Below are positions 10,201 through 22,800 of a stretch of DNA of 64,000 bases, piece by piece. The translations under genes and the position numbers were made by a program. The stretch covers positions 29,096,191 to 29,160,190 of the forward strand of contig OX419335.1 of the NCBI GenBank assembly GCA_948470475.1, written 5' to 3'. How positions within the stretch are numbered: position 1 is the stretch's first letter; each line of letters opens with the position of its first letter. The DNA is from Galaxea fascicularis. Taxonomy: Eukaryota > Cnidaria > Anthozoa > Scleractinia > Euphylliidae. The notes under the pieces are model-generated. The model searched no databases and had not been told where the DNA came from. It was given only the letters and a program-made list of their open reading frames with translations.

Positions 10201-13200
10201 GTGAGGTTTTGTGTACAACAAAATAACAGATTATTCATGATAACCAATTATTGTCTTGGTTGACCTGTGTACTTAGTTAATTGAATTCTGTCTGAGATTG
10301 CAAGTAGGGATTTGCATTTTCGACTACGGACGGAGTCTCCTGGCTCTGTATAACTGTATCCTGTGGTTGTTCACCATTACTAACAAGTCTCTTCGTGTGC
10401 AGCTTCTAGAGACCACGAGCAGGGAAAAGTACGAAGCTTTGCAAAAAACTTCAGTTTCTCTGGAGGATCAACTGAAAAGACAAAAGGTGTGTACAGTGTC
10501 GTTGAATTTTTTCCGTAAATCACCCCAGAGATAACTTTCCAAGGCCATGCAAATTCAGCAGTTCAAGGCGATTTCTTTGCTGTTCTGGGCTCCTTTGGCC
10601 TGGACTCGCTGTAGAGCATGCAGCGCAGACAACGATCAACAAATTGGAAACGAGTTTGCCCAAGAATTAGACTGAAAAATTTCATTGCCATGATTGGCGG
10701 ACAAATGCGCGCTCAACACCCCTTCGTCCAACAAAGGAGTGCGCTACGAGAAGCTGAAAAATATTCCGTGAAGTTGTGGGATGTAGCTAAGAACATTTAC
10801 AATCAAGTCTTCGTTGAAAAGGATACCTTTGGGAAACTACTTGGCTTTAGAAATAAACAGTGATTTCCAGTGATTTCCCTCTTTTTGTGTTTTACAAGTT
10901 GGGGAAAAACTATTCCACATTTTTTCAACATAGTCACTTAAATGCTTCCCGAATTGTATGGTAAAGCATTACGTTCGCTTAACATTGCGTTCGCGTCGGG
11001 CATACATTGTTCAGGGACGCTCAATGTTTAGACTTGATTGTTACGTAAAGAAGCCACTGCTTGTAGTTTGAGTAAAATCTTGCAGACACTCAACTTAAAT
11101 GGAAACTGCTCATCCAGCGGCCAAGTGAATTGTGGGTAGATCTAGTCCTTTGTGGGGGCAAACGATCAAAATTAGAATTTCAAATTACGTCTTTAAATGG
11201 CTGTTTGCCCCAACAGAGGACTGGATCTACCCACAATTCACTCGGAACTGATCATTAGTAAAATGGTGTATTCTCACAGAAAAGAAGGCGTTCTAATCCC
11301 CTTTACTGAGGAGCGATCATTTTGAATATTACAGGAAGAACTGAAAAACAAAGAAGCAAGTTTACTGGAGAAGGAAACTGTCATCCAAAAGCTGAAGAAC
11401 AATTTGAACAGCAGAGAAGGGGAATTGAAGGTAAACGACATCTGAGAATAGTTGTCTGTGTTTGTGGTTACTAATTCTTCAGCACAACGTGATGTGTTTC
11501 CTTACGCTCCGTTTTATCCTCGTTTTTTTCCCCTTGTTCTTCAATTTAGGAGTTAAAGGAGTTTGTGAAGAATGCTCTGAGCAGCCCGATAGAGGTAAGA
11601 AATGTCCATACTTCTGAGTTAAAACCAACACTCGGTTTTACTTAGTTTATTTTTGTTGTCGTCGTATTCTCAGGATGAAGAGATATCCGAGGAAGCAAGA
11701 AAAGCTCAGGAAATCTCAGACCTGCTAAAAGAGAAAGAAAAGCTTTTGGAGGTACAATGTTGTCTGTGTTGTGATGGGCCAGCTAAGGGTCACGCAGCCG
11801 TAATCTATTGTAGTTCCCTGAGGTCTTTTACGTGGGGAAAGTTTGGGGACTAGATTAACTCGGGCGTTGCTGGCATCTCAGGGTGTTTTTGGATAGAAGA
11901 GTTGCATTGAATCATGATTAGAATTATTTTCACACACGTACTTTCAAATGGCGAGTGGATTCTCAGTGGTCACTGTGATGAAAGAGGTCTTCGCATTTCT
12001 GTGGACTCTCGACTGCAAGTATTACCTAGACGTTAGTTAGCAATATTAAACAAGACCTCGTTTACCAAGGAACACTACTGACATTCTTTGGCTCGAGTCA
12101 TATCATAATTTTCATTTGTTACATAATCAGAAATGTTGATGTTCTCATTAGGTTGTTTTGATTCAAATTGTTTCCTCCAGGATATGTTCCAAGAACGTGC
12201 CAAAATGTCCTCTGCTCATGAAGCTAACACTCAGCGTCTGATGTCAGCTCTTAGAGACAAAGAAAGTGCTTTGAAGGTAGGCAATATGGAGAAGAAGAGT
12301 AAAGGGAGTTTGTTTTTAAAGAAACTGTGGTGCTGCCGGCGTCGGTGGGAGAGTGGTACACGAAAATTTGGTTTTATCAACTAAGTTCATAAATGATAAT
12401 GTAAATTGGTCACTGTAAAGAATTAAAAAAGTGTTCCACAACTTACTGCATACCGCAGAAACGATTTGACCAACATCACTTCTCTCGCATGTCTTGCAGG
12501 AAGCTACTCGTGACTTGACCCGGGTTCAAACAGAAAAGAATGCAAGTATTCAAAGACTGCAACAGTTGCTGAACAGCAAAGAACACGAACTTCAGGTATT
12601 GAATGTGTGGCCAGTTGTGGTGGAAGTAAGAGTGAAACTCTTAAAGAGGAACTTGGTGTGTAGCCATCCTTACCGGTCGCTTTTGTGCGAGTTCAGGGCG
12701 TGGAGATTTATTGCAATTTGCGAGAAAAAAGACGATCAAGGGCTTTTTTTCTTGTCTTTGGAATTGGACCCTATCCCTAAAACAATAGAGGTGCTACATT
12801 ATGCCTGCCAATGAAATTTAGAGCCTTACGAGAGCTGCTACAGTACTGCTTTGGAAAGGAAACGACAAAGCAGATGCCAGCAAGCTTACAGCCGCAGATT
12901 CGACGATCGTCTAAACGATAGTTCTCGCCGATACGAGTCAATACGTGTTCTGTAGAAATGCAACCTTTAACAACAAGAAAGGTCTTTTATCGTACCCCTT
13001 TTCCTCTCTTTTGTTCCAGGCTTTAGAAAACAGCAAGGCATGGGCCTCGCAGGAACACGACAAGTTAGTGAATAAACTAAAGATGGCTTTACATGACAAG
13101 GACAAAACCATTGAGGTAAGATACTGTAAATACTTTGATCAGTAGCCAGTGAGCAAGCTCTGGGGGTAAGGGGGGTGGGAGAGAGAGAGAGGGAGAGAGG

Positions 13201-13830
13201 GAAATCACCTCACCCCCTATCCCCGGGAGAGCTTGCTCGCAGGCTGTTTGATCAGTGACACTCGTACCCGAGTAATACCTTCTATCCTTCCGTATGCCCA
13301 TCCCTCGTCTCCTTCGTCCGTTCCTCCATCTATGCATCAATTCGTCCGCCCTTCCGTACACTTAAAATATGCTGTTGTTGCTTTTTGTCCTGTCAAGGGA
13401 TTAGTTGAAAGTGGGAAGCAAAAAGACAAGTTGTTGAAAGCGCTGCAGGTATTATACTGTTTATTTCCGTAGGTGACGTGGTAATATCATTTGATCTGAA
13501 ATTTAGCATAACGTGTCTTCACTCTGGCTCATGTTCGCACTGTCTTGTAGACAACGAACTGCCTAGCCTAACAGATATTTGTTTGGCTCACTCCAGCATT
13601 AAGCAAAAAAATATAAAGCAAGCAAACAAACGAACAACAAGACACCACGTAGACACTTCTAAAATGCTACTGAAGACGAGAACGGACTTGGACTTGGACT
13701 TTCTTCAAAACATCAACACCAAGTTATGAATTGCCATTGGTTAGCTTATTGTTAGAGCTGCCTCGTTCAACCTTTTTGTTTACAGGAGACTACTAACAGT
13801 CCAACCAAGTCCCCCAGTCCAGCTGAAGTG
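7284..13830 (+). CDS. Block of 15 frame-neutral coiled-coil exons of the centrosomin-like gene
   Basis: The first fifteen visible exons all start and end on codon boundaries (phase 0/0). Five are exactly 96 nt (32 codons: 8363, 11335, 12181, 12500, 13020); others are 16, 25, 26, 28, 39 or 46 codons. Many end with the same kind of peptide just before the donor site, for example RDKESALK, NSKEHELQ, HDKDKTIE, KEKDRALQ. This reads as a repeated coiled-coil cassette, one cassette per exon. Any of these exons could be skipped or duplicated without breaking the frame, so protein length may vary by splicing. Introns here are short (about 80-1450 bp). Whether skipping happens cannot be told from genomic sequence. 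Confidence 0.8.
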
Positions 13831-16800
13831 GTAAGTGTGGGCGAACGGATTAGGAAACTCGAAAATAATAAAATTGTTGAAATAATCTTCTTCAATCTTG
13901 ATTGGATTTTTGAGTCAAAAACACTAACGAGCAACCTTTGTGTGTTGTTCTTCTTCTTGAAGGCGGATCTCAGAAGAAACATCGATTTACTACAAACGGA
14001 AGTGCAAAAGAAAGACGGTAAGTTCACCAGAAGCCGTTTTTGCCCCGGAGGGCTTTTTAGTATATCTTTATTTAATTTCTGAGACGTTCGCCTAGGCTCG
14101 AATTTATGTGAACTGTAACGTGGTGCAGACAGCACATTCCAAAATTGAGACATAACAAGCTATTTTTGAAGGGCTGCCTCAGAAAAGGTCCTAGCCTGCT
14201 TGCAGGCGGTAGTTTGTACACGCGCGAGAGTATATCCGGTCTCCATATTGGACGAGTTAGTGGAAGATCTGGCACGACCCCTCCCCCTCGCTTTTTCGCT
14301 CGTCCCAGATCTTCCACTAACTCGTCCAATATGGCGACCGGATTTGCCGGGCTTCGAATTCTCGCGTGTATACAAACTACCGCATGTAAGCAGGCTAAAA
14401 AGTTCCCAAACATGTATAAATGGAAAGCCCCCTCGGTTTACCGTACATGCAACGAATAGCGACCGGTTGATAACCCTTGCAAGTCTGAGTGTAGTAGGTC
14501 TTTGTCATCTTTTTACTGACAAGTAAGCTGACTTTCTTTCCCAAGCCCCCTCTCTTAGTTTGAAGGCTTGTATTTACGTAGACAACCACAACAACAATAA
14601 AAACAAAGCAAGAAAAATTTAGCTGAAAATAAGTTTATATCTTGCAAGATGTGGCGTATGTTCCGTTGAATTCTTTCCTCAGATTCTCTAAGGAAACTTG
14701 AAGCAGATTACAGAAATAACTTGATGAAACTGCAAGTCGACGACAGAGAGGTAACTTTGTAACTCTCGCAGACATTAATTTTATAACTGTTGGAGCTATT
14801 TGTATTTGCCTGATGAACAAAAGCTTAATACATGTTTGCAGTTGATGTCAGCTCTTAAGGCGCTTGTACCCAATGTGCAAGGTTGGTCGACAAGTGAATT
14901 GAGAGAAACCGAAAGGACGACTTTTTTCGTTGTGTCTAAGTTTATGTGTATGTTTTTTAGAGCAAGATGAAATTTGAGAATCTTCAACGTGAACTACAAA
15001 CAAGGGATGCGCTGTTAAAACAAGCACAGTAAGTACTGACAATTTCTCAAGAATAGTTCCTACATTTAATTATGTAACTCGTAATCGTCGGACTTGAGTA
15101 TTTTATCAAATATTCTATCTCGTTTTCTGCGATGGGGTGTATGTGTGTGTTGCGAACAGGGAGAGAATAAAATCGAATCGGATTAGGTTCGATTGTTTTC
15201 GATTTTGTTTGAATTTCCTCGACCGGTCTGATAATCAAACTCAAAGCAAATTAGATGTTCGATTGCCGAACGCAATGGAACACCAATCGTTCGATTGAGT
15301 TCGACTGGATTTTGGTTCGATTTTGTTCGATTGGATACCCCGGGCCTATGGCCATTTTCACCCCGTTGCCTAGTTACTTTGTCTCACTGTTTTCATGATA
15401 AATGGACGAAACTTAACCAGGGACGTTATTATCCCTGTCTCAAGCACAGCGACAAAGTTTCACCCCAGGATGAAAGCTCTTTGTTAAGGCATGTATTAAG
15501 CCAACTAATTGTGAAGCCATTTTGTTATTACTGCTGGTTATATACGAGGTTCTTGAGACGCCGAGAGTTGTTTGTCATGATAAGGGGATGAGCCTAGTCT
15601 CCTCTGCTTTCACAGGACCGTAATCGATCTTTAACAACAAGCCTATCCTTAGCAACCGTTTATATTTATCAGTGGCTGTCGCTGTTCTTAGTTCTGGTTT
15701 GTTATTGGCAGTGAAGAGTTTTCATTCCTTTTAGGGCCACTAATGAGAGTCTTCGCTCACGGTTACAGAACATGCCAAAGTTGGAGGTAAGATTTCTGTA
15801 TATTGTATTGATTTAGTTTATGTACAAAGCCGCATGTAAGGTGTTCAGCTAGTGTCGAAGGTAATTTCGCTGAAGTTTTGTTAGTGTCGAACGTGATTTT
15901 GTTATGTTTTTGTTTTACTGTGGTATGTAAGTGGTTTATGAAAAACAACAATAAAGCGTCATTATTCAACCAGTTCAAATTCTTATCATATATAGCCACC
16001 GTGACTTCCTCGCCTCGCACGCGTTTTCTCGCTCTATCTTCATTTAATTGTATTTACCTCGAGTTTTTGATGGCTTGACCGGGTACACTGTGTTTTCGAC
16101 GTTTGTTGTAAGTGCAGTCGCTTAAAATAGAGCACAACAATCCATAAAATGAAAATCTTGTTTTCAAAGCGTCGGATAAGCTCCATAGTCATAACATTTC
16201 CGAACTGACTGAACTGGTTAACGGAATGTATCTAAATGGCCCCTAAATGATTGCCTGAAATGAGCTCTGAATTTAACAGTTAAAGCCAAGTGCACTTTCA
16301 CTGTAAATGGGGTATTATTATTATTGTTATTGTTATTACTATTATAACTCAATTACATCCATTGTTGGAACGTTAAAGACGTCTTGCTTTTTCTTGGTTT
16401 CTCTGTTTTCAGGAACTCAAGCAGAAGTTCGTGGAACAGTCACAGGTAAACTATGATTATATTGCGCCTTGTATGCACTTCTAGGAGCCCATAATATATT
16501 GCTAAGACATCCTATCTTTTTTAACTTTCTCTTTTTGGTATCAGGCTTTAGCTGAAGCTCAAAAAGGAAAGGAAAAAGCGCTTGTTGACTCGGTGAGTCT
16601 AGTTTTATAGTTACGCAAGTGACATCGAAAATGCCAGACATAACTAAGCAATGGCACCAGTGACGCCAGTGAGTAATCAATGGTTAATCAATGAACAATA
16701 CTCGGTCGCTAACCAACTTACTTGGCTAGCCAATACCCTGCAAAATTCAGTCATTGATTACTCATTGATGTTATTGGTTAGTCATCCGGCTTATTGAAAG

Positions 16801-19800
16801 GTATAAAAGCCAAGAAAAACAGAACAATTCTTTTAATTTGAGTTAATTGAATTCAGCACTGATTTCGGCCTTTAGTATTGTTTATACACTGCCATTTGTT
16901 ATTGAACGAAACCTTCACGGTTGTTGTATAATGCCTCGAGAGTTGTTCTCTGTATAACTAAGAATTTTGTTCGGTCAAAAAGTGAACGATACTTGTCTAC
17001 CTTACGACTGAAGGTTTGCTTGTAGGAGCCGCCGACACTTCGTCAAAAGATGTGTTGAGAGTCGCTTCTAAAAATTCGGTTAGTAAGGCGCCGTAAAATG
17101 AAGCATTTTAGAGAAAATGTACTGTGGCAGTATATCAGCACAGTTCCATAATTTAACCTTGCATTTACAATTCACCTTTACCTGTGATTCCGTTAAGAAT
17201 TGTTCAGTATTTCACGATTACAGCAATAGTATTTTTGCTTGAATTTCATGATTCGCCATAAGGAAAAATTCCCAGTTCTCCCTTCTGACTAAAAGAAAAA
17301 TGTGATCTTGTATTAATACAATTTTGACGTAAGGTGTGGGAAATGAGCAATCAGTGTGTACTCAATGTACAGTCAAGTAATCATATCATGTCTTTGTGAC
17401 TGGTCCGACTGGTTGCACTCGCTTGGTTTTACGACGTTCAGCTTATCCTCTAACGTCAACTAAAAATACAATTCATTGCAGGCTGCGCTCAAGAAATCCA
17501 ACTTGGAACTTGAGGCGGAGATGAAGGTGAAACTTAACAGCATTGAAATGTTGAACGAAGCTGCTCAGATGAAGGACAAGATTATTAAGGTAACATTGTC
17601 TCTCGGTATAGTCACTACAGATATAAGATCTCTAGATATTTCGAGCGCTTGCTGCTGGTCTTCATCACGTGATCAATAGTTTTCTTGCGGAAATGTCACA
17701 TTCCGGTGGAACGTTGTGGTTTTCAGTCGACCAAAGAAGTGAAAACTGTTTGTTTGCAATTATATTGGCTGGCCGACTGGACCTGAGTGGTTAGATGTTG
17801 CTGAGTTGTAATCTGAAAACTCAGAACTTCGCTGTTTTTAGGAGATGCAGGGAGATCAACAGAAGCAGCTGAAGGACATGAAGGAGAACATCGGATATTA
17901 CCAGAAAAAAGCGCAGGAGCTTGAGGTAGAACACTAAACATTGTGCAGTTTTCTTACTAGAAAAAAGATGCATGTACAGAATTTGTGCTCGCACGCTGTC
18001 TTGGAAATGAAAATGAACATTAAACAGGAAATAGTCACTGTTTCAATTAACACTTGCAGGCCTCAAATAATCTGTTAAACCAGCAATTACTGGAGACTGA
18101 GGACTTGAAGAATTCTCTCGAGCAACAACTGGAAACCTGTAGAAGGCGGCTCAGCGATCAGGTGATCACAGTGTGTGAAATTCATGAATCAAAGTCCGAT
18201 TTTTGAAATGCAAAGTTCCCTTCTGAAGAATGAGTGACAGTTTGTACAACAGAGCATTTAAGGACGAGGGTCACCGACTTCGTTTTGGAGAGAACATGCC
18301 CGGAAGAACATCCTAAATCTGAAAAAATCGGGCTTCGTCGGCGAATAAGACCACAGTGTCTGTAAGCCCAAAAATATTACAATTAAGTCTTTGAAGTGAA
18401 ATGTTCTCTGCCAAATATTGTTTAAGTGGACCAATTAAGTGAAATTAGTCAACTTGTGAGGTTCCTTAAAGAACAAGTTGGGATTTAGCGACCATATTTT
18501 CACGCGCCTTGCAGCCGAAAGATGGCAGGATTCGGTGTCCCGTGGACAGAAATCTTGAATTTTTTTAAATTCCCACATTGATCTTTTGTTCATTTTTGGC
18601 TAATGTGGAGATAATTGTAAATAAAATCTGTTTCTGGAAAGAAAAGTAGGGGTCACCGACCATTTAAGAGAGTAAACAGAAGGCGAAGAGAACGCAACAG
18701 CTACCATCCTTTTACTTGCTTAGCTTTCTTCCTCAGCGCACGCGCTCGATGGCTGACGTGGCATGACCTTGCGACATGGATTTCGTGTGCAGTAGGGATG
18801 CGCGTGAACAATTAGCACGAACGTCCTTAAACAAAAAAAGAAGTCAAACTAGAATCGATGTTTTTCTGAATCTTCCATGATGCACTTTTGAAATAGCAGT
18901 GCACCAAAAAATTTCCCTGCCTGCTTCACTTTAACTAATTTTTGGATCACCAGGCTTCTCACGGCGAGGAGGAAGTTAGCCTGCTTCGCCAAGAAGTGAG
19001 TAATCTGAAGACCAGGCTACAAAGAGCTGGGTCACCACGCCGCGAAAGTCCAGTCGGAGTGGGCACTGGGGCTGAAGAGCAGGTAGCAGAAGTCGACCTT
19101 AAATATTACTACATTTGCTGAAGTCACTCTTATTCAGTCTTACACTGCAAAGGTTGAAACTCAAAAAGCTATCTATCAGAACAGTCAGTGGGTGTTTTAA
19201 AACGCTGAACTGAGGAATTCTCTCGTTTTTTTGCTTTCATTTGCTTTCATCTTCCAGTATGGGTGGATAATAAAGCCGTCTCCGGTCTCCATCCCCATGT
19301 TTTGGTCGTTCTATTATTCAAGACCAGCTGTAGCTGGCTGACCTGTTTTCCTATTACCGCTGTTGTTTTAAGAGCAAGCTGACTAGCCTGTTTACTTTTT
19401 CTTGTCAGAGACCAGGTGTACTTCAGCTACAACAATTACTGGAAGCTCAGATCTCAGAGACAAAGCGACTGAACGACATCTTGGCTGCTGAGCGTGCGCT
19501 GTACGGCAACCTTGTGCAAGCGGTTCAGGGCACACAGCACGGTGTGGAGGCCAGGTGTGATCACGTGATAAGTTGAAAAACTAATACCCTTTGACTGAAT
19601 GCACGCTAAGACTTCAGTGGCATATTTTAAAAAGAACTACTAAGGTGGCTTAAACTAGCACAACTGAAACAATAACAAAGCTCGCAGATGAGGAGAAGGA
19701 CTGAAGATGTTTCCTTTTCGTTTGGTTTGTAATCAAAAGTGACTATTACGTGAGCCCCAGTGACACTGCATTAGATATAAAAAAGTAATCGTCCGATAGT

Positions 19801-22800
19801 ATTGTTTTGCTATTGAGCTCATGTCAATTGAGTTTACATTTAAAGTTCTCCCTCTATTCGTAGGCACGACAAAAACATCAGGGACGAAATGCAGGCTTTG
19901 GAATACCTCCGCGCCCAGCTTGAAGAGGGAATCCGCCTGAATGATTCACTGCGGGCCCAACTCCACGAGAATCTCGCTTCTGCTAAAACTCCGAATCCTC
20001 TTCCGGCCTCTCCTTATGACGCCGCGTATCAGAGAGAAATTCAAGAACTTAAATTGAGGCTTGAAGACAGTGAGCGCTGGAATGCTTCATTGCAGGCTCG
20101 GTTGAATGAGCTGCAGCCGCGAGTCAGCGGAGTCGGTCGAGACAGTTCAGATGGAGTGTCGGTTTCACCTGCAAAAGTTCAGAGACTGGAACAGGTTTTG
20201 TGGAGTCTTTTTATTTGTATAGGAAATCGCACGACCTCGGGTACAATTCGTGATTAATAGGTACGAGTGATTTTGAATTTGACTTTCAAAATCACAAGTA
20301 TGAGGTCGCCCAACTTGTAAGTTATTTTGCATTGTAATAAATTAGGCCAACAGAATCACTCCAGAGAATTGCAACTTATGTGCCTTTTAACCTTTGCGCC
20401 TTTTTCTCCAGTTTCACCCGTGAAAACGTTCAAATTTGTAACGTTTGGCTGTGCTCACGGGCAGTTGTCATGGAAACTTAATAGGTACTCTTACGGAGTA
20501 CTATATGGGATTAATTGTACTGCTTTCAACCAATAAGAATTGAGTAATTTTGTTGATTATACTATAATGACAATAATTAAATTTATAACCCTCGTTATTT
20601 GTTCCCTTATTTTCCACCTTTACTACCTTTTAATTTGTAGGTTGCTTGGACAAATTCTTCTCGTCCGTATTCTTCTCACCATTTTGGACCTGGTCTAAGA
20701 AACGGGATCCATTTGGACCAGTCATTATCATGTTTCTTTTCTTCTGGCATTTCTTTAGTTGGTGTCCTCAATAAGTATTGACACTGAGACTTCCATCGGC
20801 AAGCCCAGCCTTGCGAAAGCAGCACAATATATTCACTTTGGTCTGGACTTTGAATTAAGACATGTCTGTCCCACTGGGTTCTTATTAATGAGTGTCTTCG
20901 ATTCTCTTTTTAGCAAATAGAGAAACTCAAGGAACAATTGAAGCAAAGCAGTCAGTTGAACATCAGGCTGAAGAATCAACTGGATGAAATTAATTCTTTG
21001 AATACACAGACCCTAAATGACAAAGATAACGTAATTAGAGACTTGCGTCAACAAGTAGAAACTTTACAAGAACAGCTTGACAACACGACGCGAACATTTA
21101 GCGAACTCGAAAGAAGGCTCACAGATGCCAACACCAAACTGGAATTTTATGCTTCAAGTTTAAACGGGAATCACGAGGACACGCTTCTCGAGCGCGAACA
21201 GGAATTGGAGTTGTTAAAACAAGAAATAGACGAGTTACGGCGGCTCCAAGTGAATAACAGCCGTATTTCCTCGGATATGGGTGCGCAGACGTCGCCATCT
21301 AAGGACTGGGCTCAAGTCTCGAGTGACAAGCTTCGAGAACTAGAGCGGAGGTACGAAGAGAGTCGCCAAGCTAATGAACAGTACAAGAATATTTTGAACG
21401 AGAAGGAGATGGAGTTACAGCTGCTTAAACAACAGGTAGAGAAGCAGTGTCATTGCTTTAACATCTCTTTCCTCTATCACTGTAATCTTAAAATTTCCCT
21501 TGTTGCTTAGCTTTTGAAATTGCTTTTCTGCCGCGCCAGGATTCAAACTGACACGATGGCAAGGAACGCTGCGAACGCTGGGTATTTAAGAGTTGGGTTT
21601 TACTTTTAAAAAATACTGACAATTTCAATAACTGAATCACTTAGGTTGTGTTGACTTTAATTTTGTTTGTACAGGAAATCCCAAGGTCTGAACTTAGGTG
21701 AAAACTTCTGAATGTTACGTTCGGAAAGATTTCGGCACCGCCCCATACATTAATTATACATGCATCACTGTCATACTAACCCTGTTCCAAAAACAAATAG
21801 AGTTTGAGTCACAAAATGCATGTATGATTAATGTATGGGTCACATGGAATTCTTGCCTTACGTTCTCTTGATGTAACGTTTTTAGATCTAAAAGGCGTGT
21901 TTGTACTCATGAAACATGCACTTTATGTGACTTAAGTATTGTTCCTCTTTGCTGACCGTCAACAAGAGATGCCGTATGTTACAATTTAGCTTTACATTTC
22001 GAGGATTTTTTATGATTTCATTTGGAGCACAAAACGATCGTTTGCAATTTTACTTTTCCACACCTCGTTTGTTGATTTCCATTTCCCCACAATGCTTGTT
22101 CCTTTTGTCATTGTACAATACTGTTGTACCGTGACTAAGGTTGCGACAGCATTTAAATTCACGGTGGTGTTAATTACACGCTTTTTGTTTGGAAGTGAGA
22201 AATGCCAAAATATCCTACAAACAACTTTGGCGTCTTAAATTTGCGACGGTTTTCGCTGTTTGATGCCCGTTTCTCGAACTCATTAATAATTCATAAAGTG
22301 GCCAGCCAATAAATATCACCCATTGGCGTCAGTTGGATGGATCTTGATACCCAATGAAACACCAGATCAAGAGGGTACTGTAGCAGCTCTCGCAAGCTCT
22401 AAATTTCATAGGCAGGCATAGTGTAGCACCTCTATTGTTTTAGGGATAGGGTCCATTGTTTGTGTTGTTTGTTCTTTTGTTCACAGGAAGGGTTGCAAGG
22501 CAGTCTCATGAGACCTTACGAGAGCTGCTACATGCCCCGATCAAGATCTTTAGAATTTTGATCTTACTTCAAAACCGTGTTTGATCTCTGATCAAACACT
22601 TGCGTTTTAATGACTTAAATTATGCATATGACAGCATTTTAAAAGGAAAATGCCAAATATGTGACACTGAATAAATCCGTATTGTTTCATTTGAGAACCG
22701 ATATCGAAAACTCGTGCTTCGTGTTTCATGAGGGGTTCCAAACACCTCGAAACAATAAAAGCACACGGCCTGCGGCCTCGTCCTTTGATCTGTTTCTCTG

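Noticed and set aside
10618..10863. 81-codon plus frame in an intron
   Set aside because: Starts at a chance ATG, no recognised domain, no coil, and not phase-compatible evidence with neighbours.
14842..14881. Possible exon after a strong acceptor (CATGTTTGCAG) ending at AAG|GTTGGT
   Set aside because: Including it shifts the frame and puts a stop in the next exon; skipping it joins 14750 to 14961 cleanly.
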